Assembly (NCBI GenBank): GCA_028690255.1
Contig: JAQVBP010000166.1
Coordinates: forward strand, 1 to 6,096
Length of the DNA: 6,096 bases
Source of the DNA: Methanosarcinaceae archaeon
GTDB lineage: Archaea > Halobacteriota > Methanosarcinia > Methanosarcinales > Methanosarcinaceae
Direction: 5' to 3'
The notes beneath the pieces are model-generated. The model searched no databases. It was not told where the DNA came from and saw only the letters and a list, made by a program, of their open reading frames with translations. Positions within the stretch are counted from its first letter, which is position 1. Every line of letters begins with the position of its first letter. A program made the position numbers and the translations under genes. Below, in pieces: positions 5,859 through 6,096 of the stretch.

Positions 5859-6095
5859 TCAGAGCAGCCTTCTGCACAGCTCCTTCTGGATCTGTGGATC
5901 CTGCAGCATCATAAGCATCTTCGCCTTCTCCGCATCGATCCCCATATCTCTCCGTGCAAGATCCGTCAGAATCGTCGCCGTCAGATAATCACTGATCGAC
6001 TCAAACTGCGGCTTCTCCCCCTTCGTCAAAGCAACCACCCGGTCATAAACCTCCCAGCTCACCCGTGTGCTCAGCAAAGGCTTCTTACTTTTCAC
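5859..6095 (-). CDS. Small hypothetical protein, possible ribbon-helix-helix DNA-binding fold
   Basis: The visible frame is 78 codons from a GTG at 6095. That start sits at the window edge, so the real start may lie outside. I do not recognise the family. The order strand (LLSTRVS, residues 7-13), helix (WEVYDRVVALTKG, 14-26), turn, helix (SISDYLTATILTDLARRD, 34-51) fits a ribbon-helix-helix DNA-binding domain. A charged helical tail follows (52-78, MLMMLQDPQIQKELCRRLL). Such proteins often repress their own or neighbouring genes, including toxin-antitoxin and restriction-modification operons. Here it lies upstream of hsdM on the same strand but is separated by an oligo-T tract and a promoter. 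It is a candidate regulator of the operon or of the fic operator array; both ideas are inference. GC-rich codon use resembles hsdM rather than the cyclase-like genes. Confidence 0.6.
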   Translation of the reverse strand: MKSKKPLLSTRVSWEVYDRVVALTKGEKPQFESISDYLTATILTDLARRDMGIDAEKAKMLMMLQDPQIQKELCRRLL

Positions 6096-6096
6096 T

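Overview
The window reads as a piece of a methanogenic archaeal genome, most likely Methanomicrobiales. This is an inference from an archaeal-style TATA element, oligo-T transcript ends, Shine-Dalgarno starts and the general look of the HsdM and Fic proteins. No marker gene proves it. All supportable genes are on the minus strand, so the reading order runs from high to low coordinates.

Layout in transcription order: (1) 6095-5859, a small protein with a possible ribbon-helix-helix fold, possibly cut by the window edge, ending at an oligo-T tract. (2) 5858-5767, a promoter and leader with a TATA element and an inverted repeat. (3) 5766-4051, hsdM, the N6-adenine methyltransferase subunit of a Type I restriction-modification system. 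(4) 4034-3216, a 272-aa protein resembling a class III nucleotidyl cyclase. (5) 3219-3033, two short hsdS-like remnants, one from each end of an HsdS whose middle is gone. (6) 3033-2239, a second, divergent cyclase-like protein (264 aa). (7) 2242-998, an intact two-domain hsdS. (8) 997-739, an intergenic region with a nested family of TATGTAAC/AGGTATG inverted repeats. (9) 738-1, the N-terminal 246 residues of a Fic-family protein, continuing past the window start. No hsdR is present; if the system is complete, it should lie outside the window, perhaps beyond fic.

The notable element is the tandem [cyclase-like gene - hsdS] arrangement inside the hsd operon. Both cyclase-like genes end in Ser-Glu-stop with the same GAATGAA junction, in which the TGA overlaps the ATG of an hsdS reading frame. 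The first hsdS survives only as its first ~35 codons and last ~25 codons; the second is intact. The simplest reading is an ancestral hsdM-cyc1-hsdS1-cyc2-hsdS2 operon in which hsdS1 was internally deleted. A repeated physical and translational coupling between a cyclase-like protein and a specificity subunit suggests a functional link between cyclic-nucleotide-type chemistry (or a catalytically altered relative) and Type I restriction. That link is inference. Both proteins keep two Asp residues where class III cyclases bind metal, but lack the usual transition-state Asn/Arg pair, and no known cyclic-nucleotide effector gene is visible in the window.
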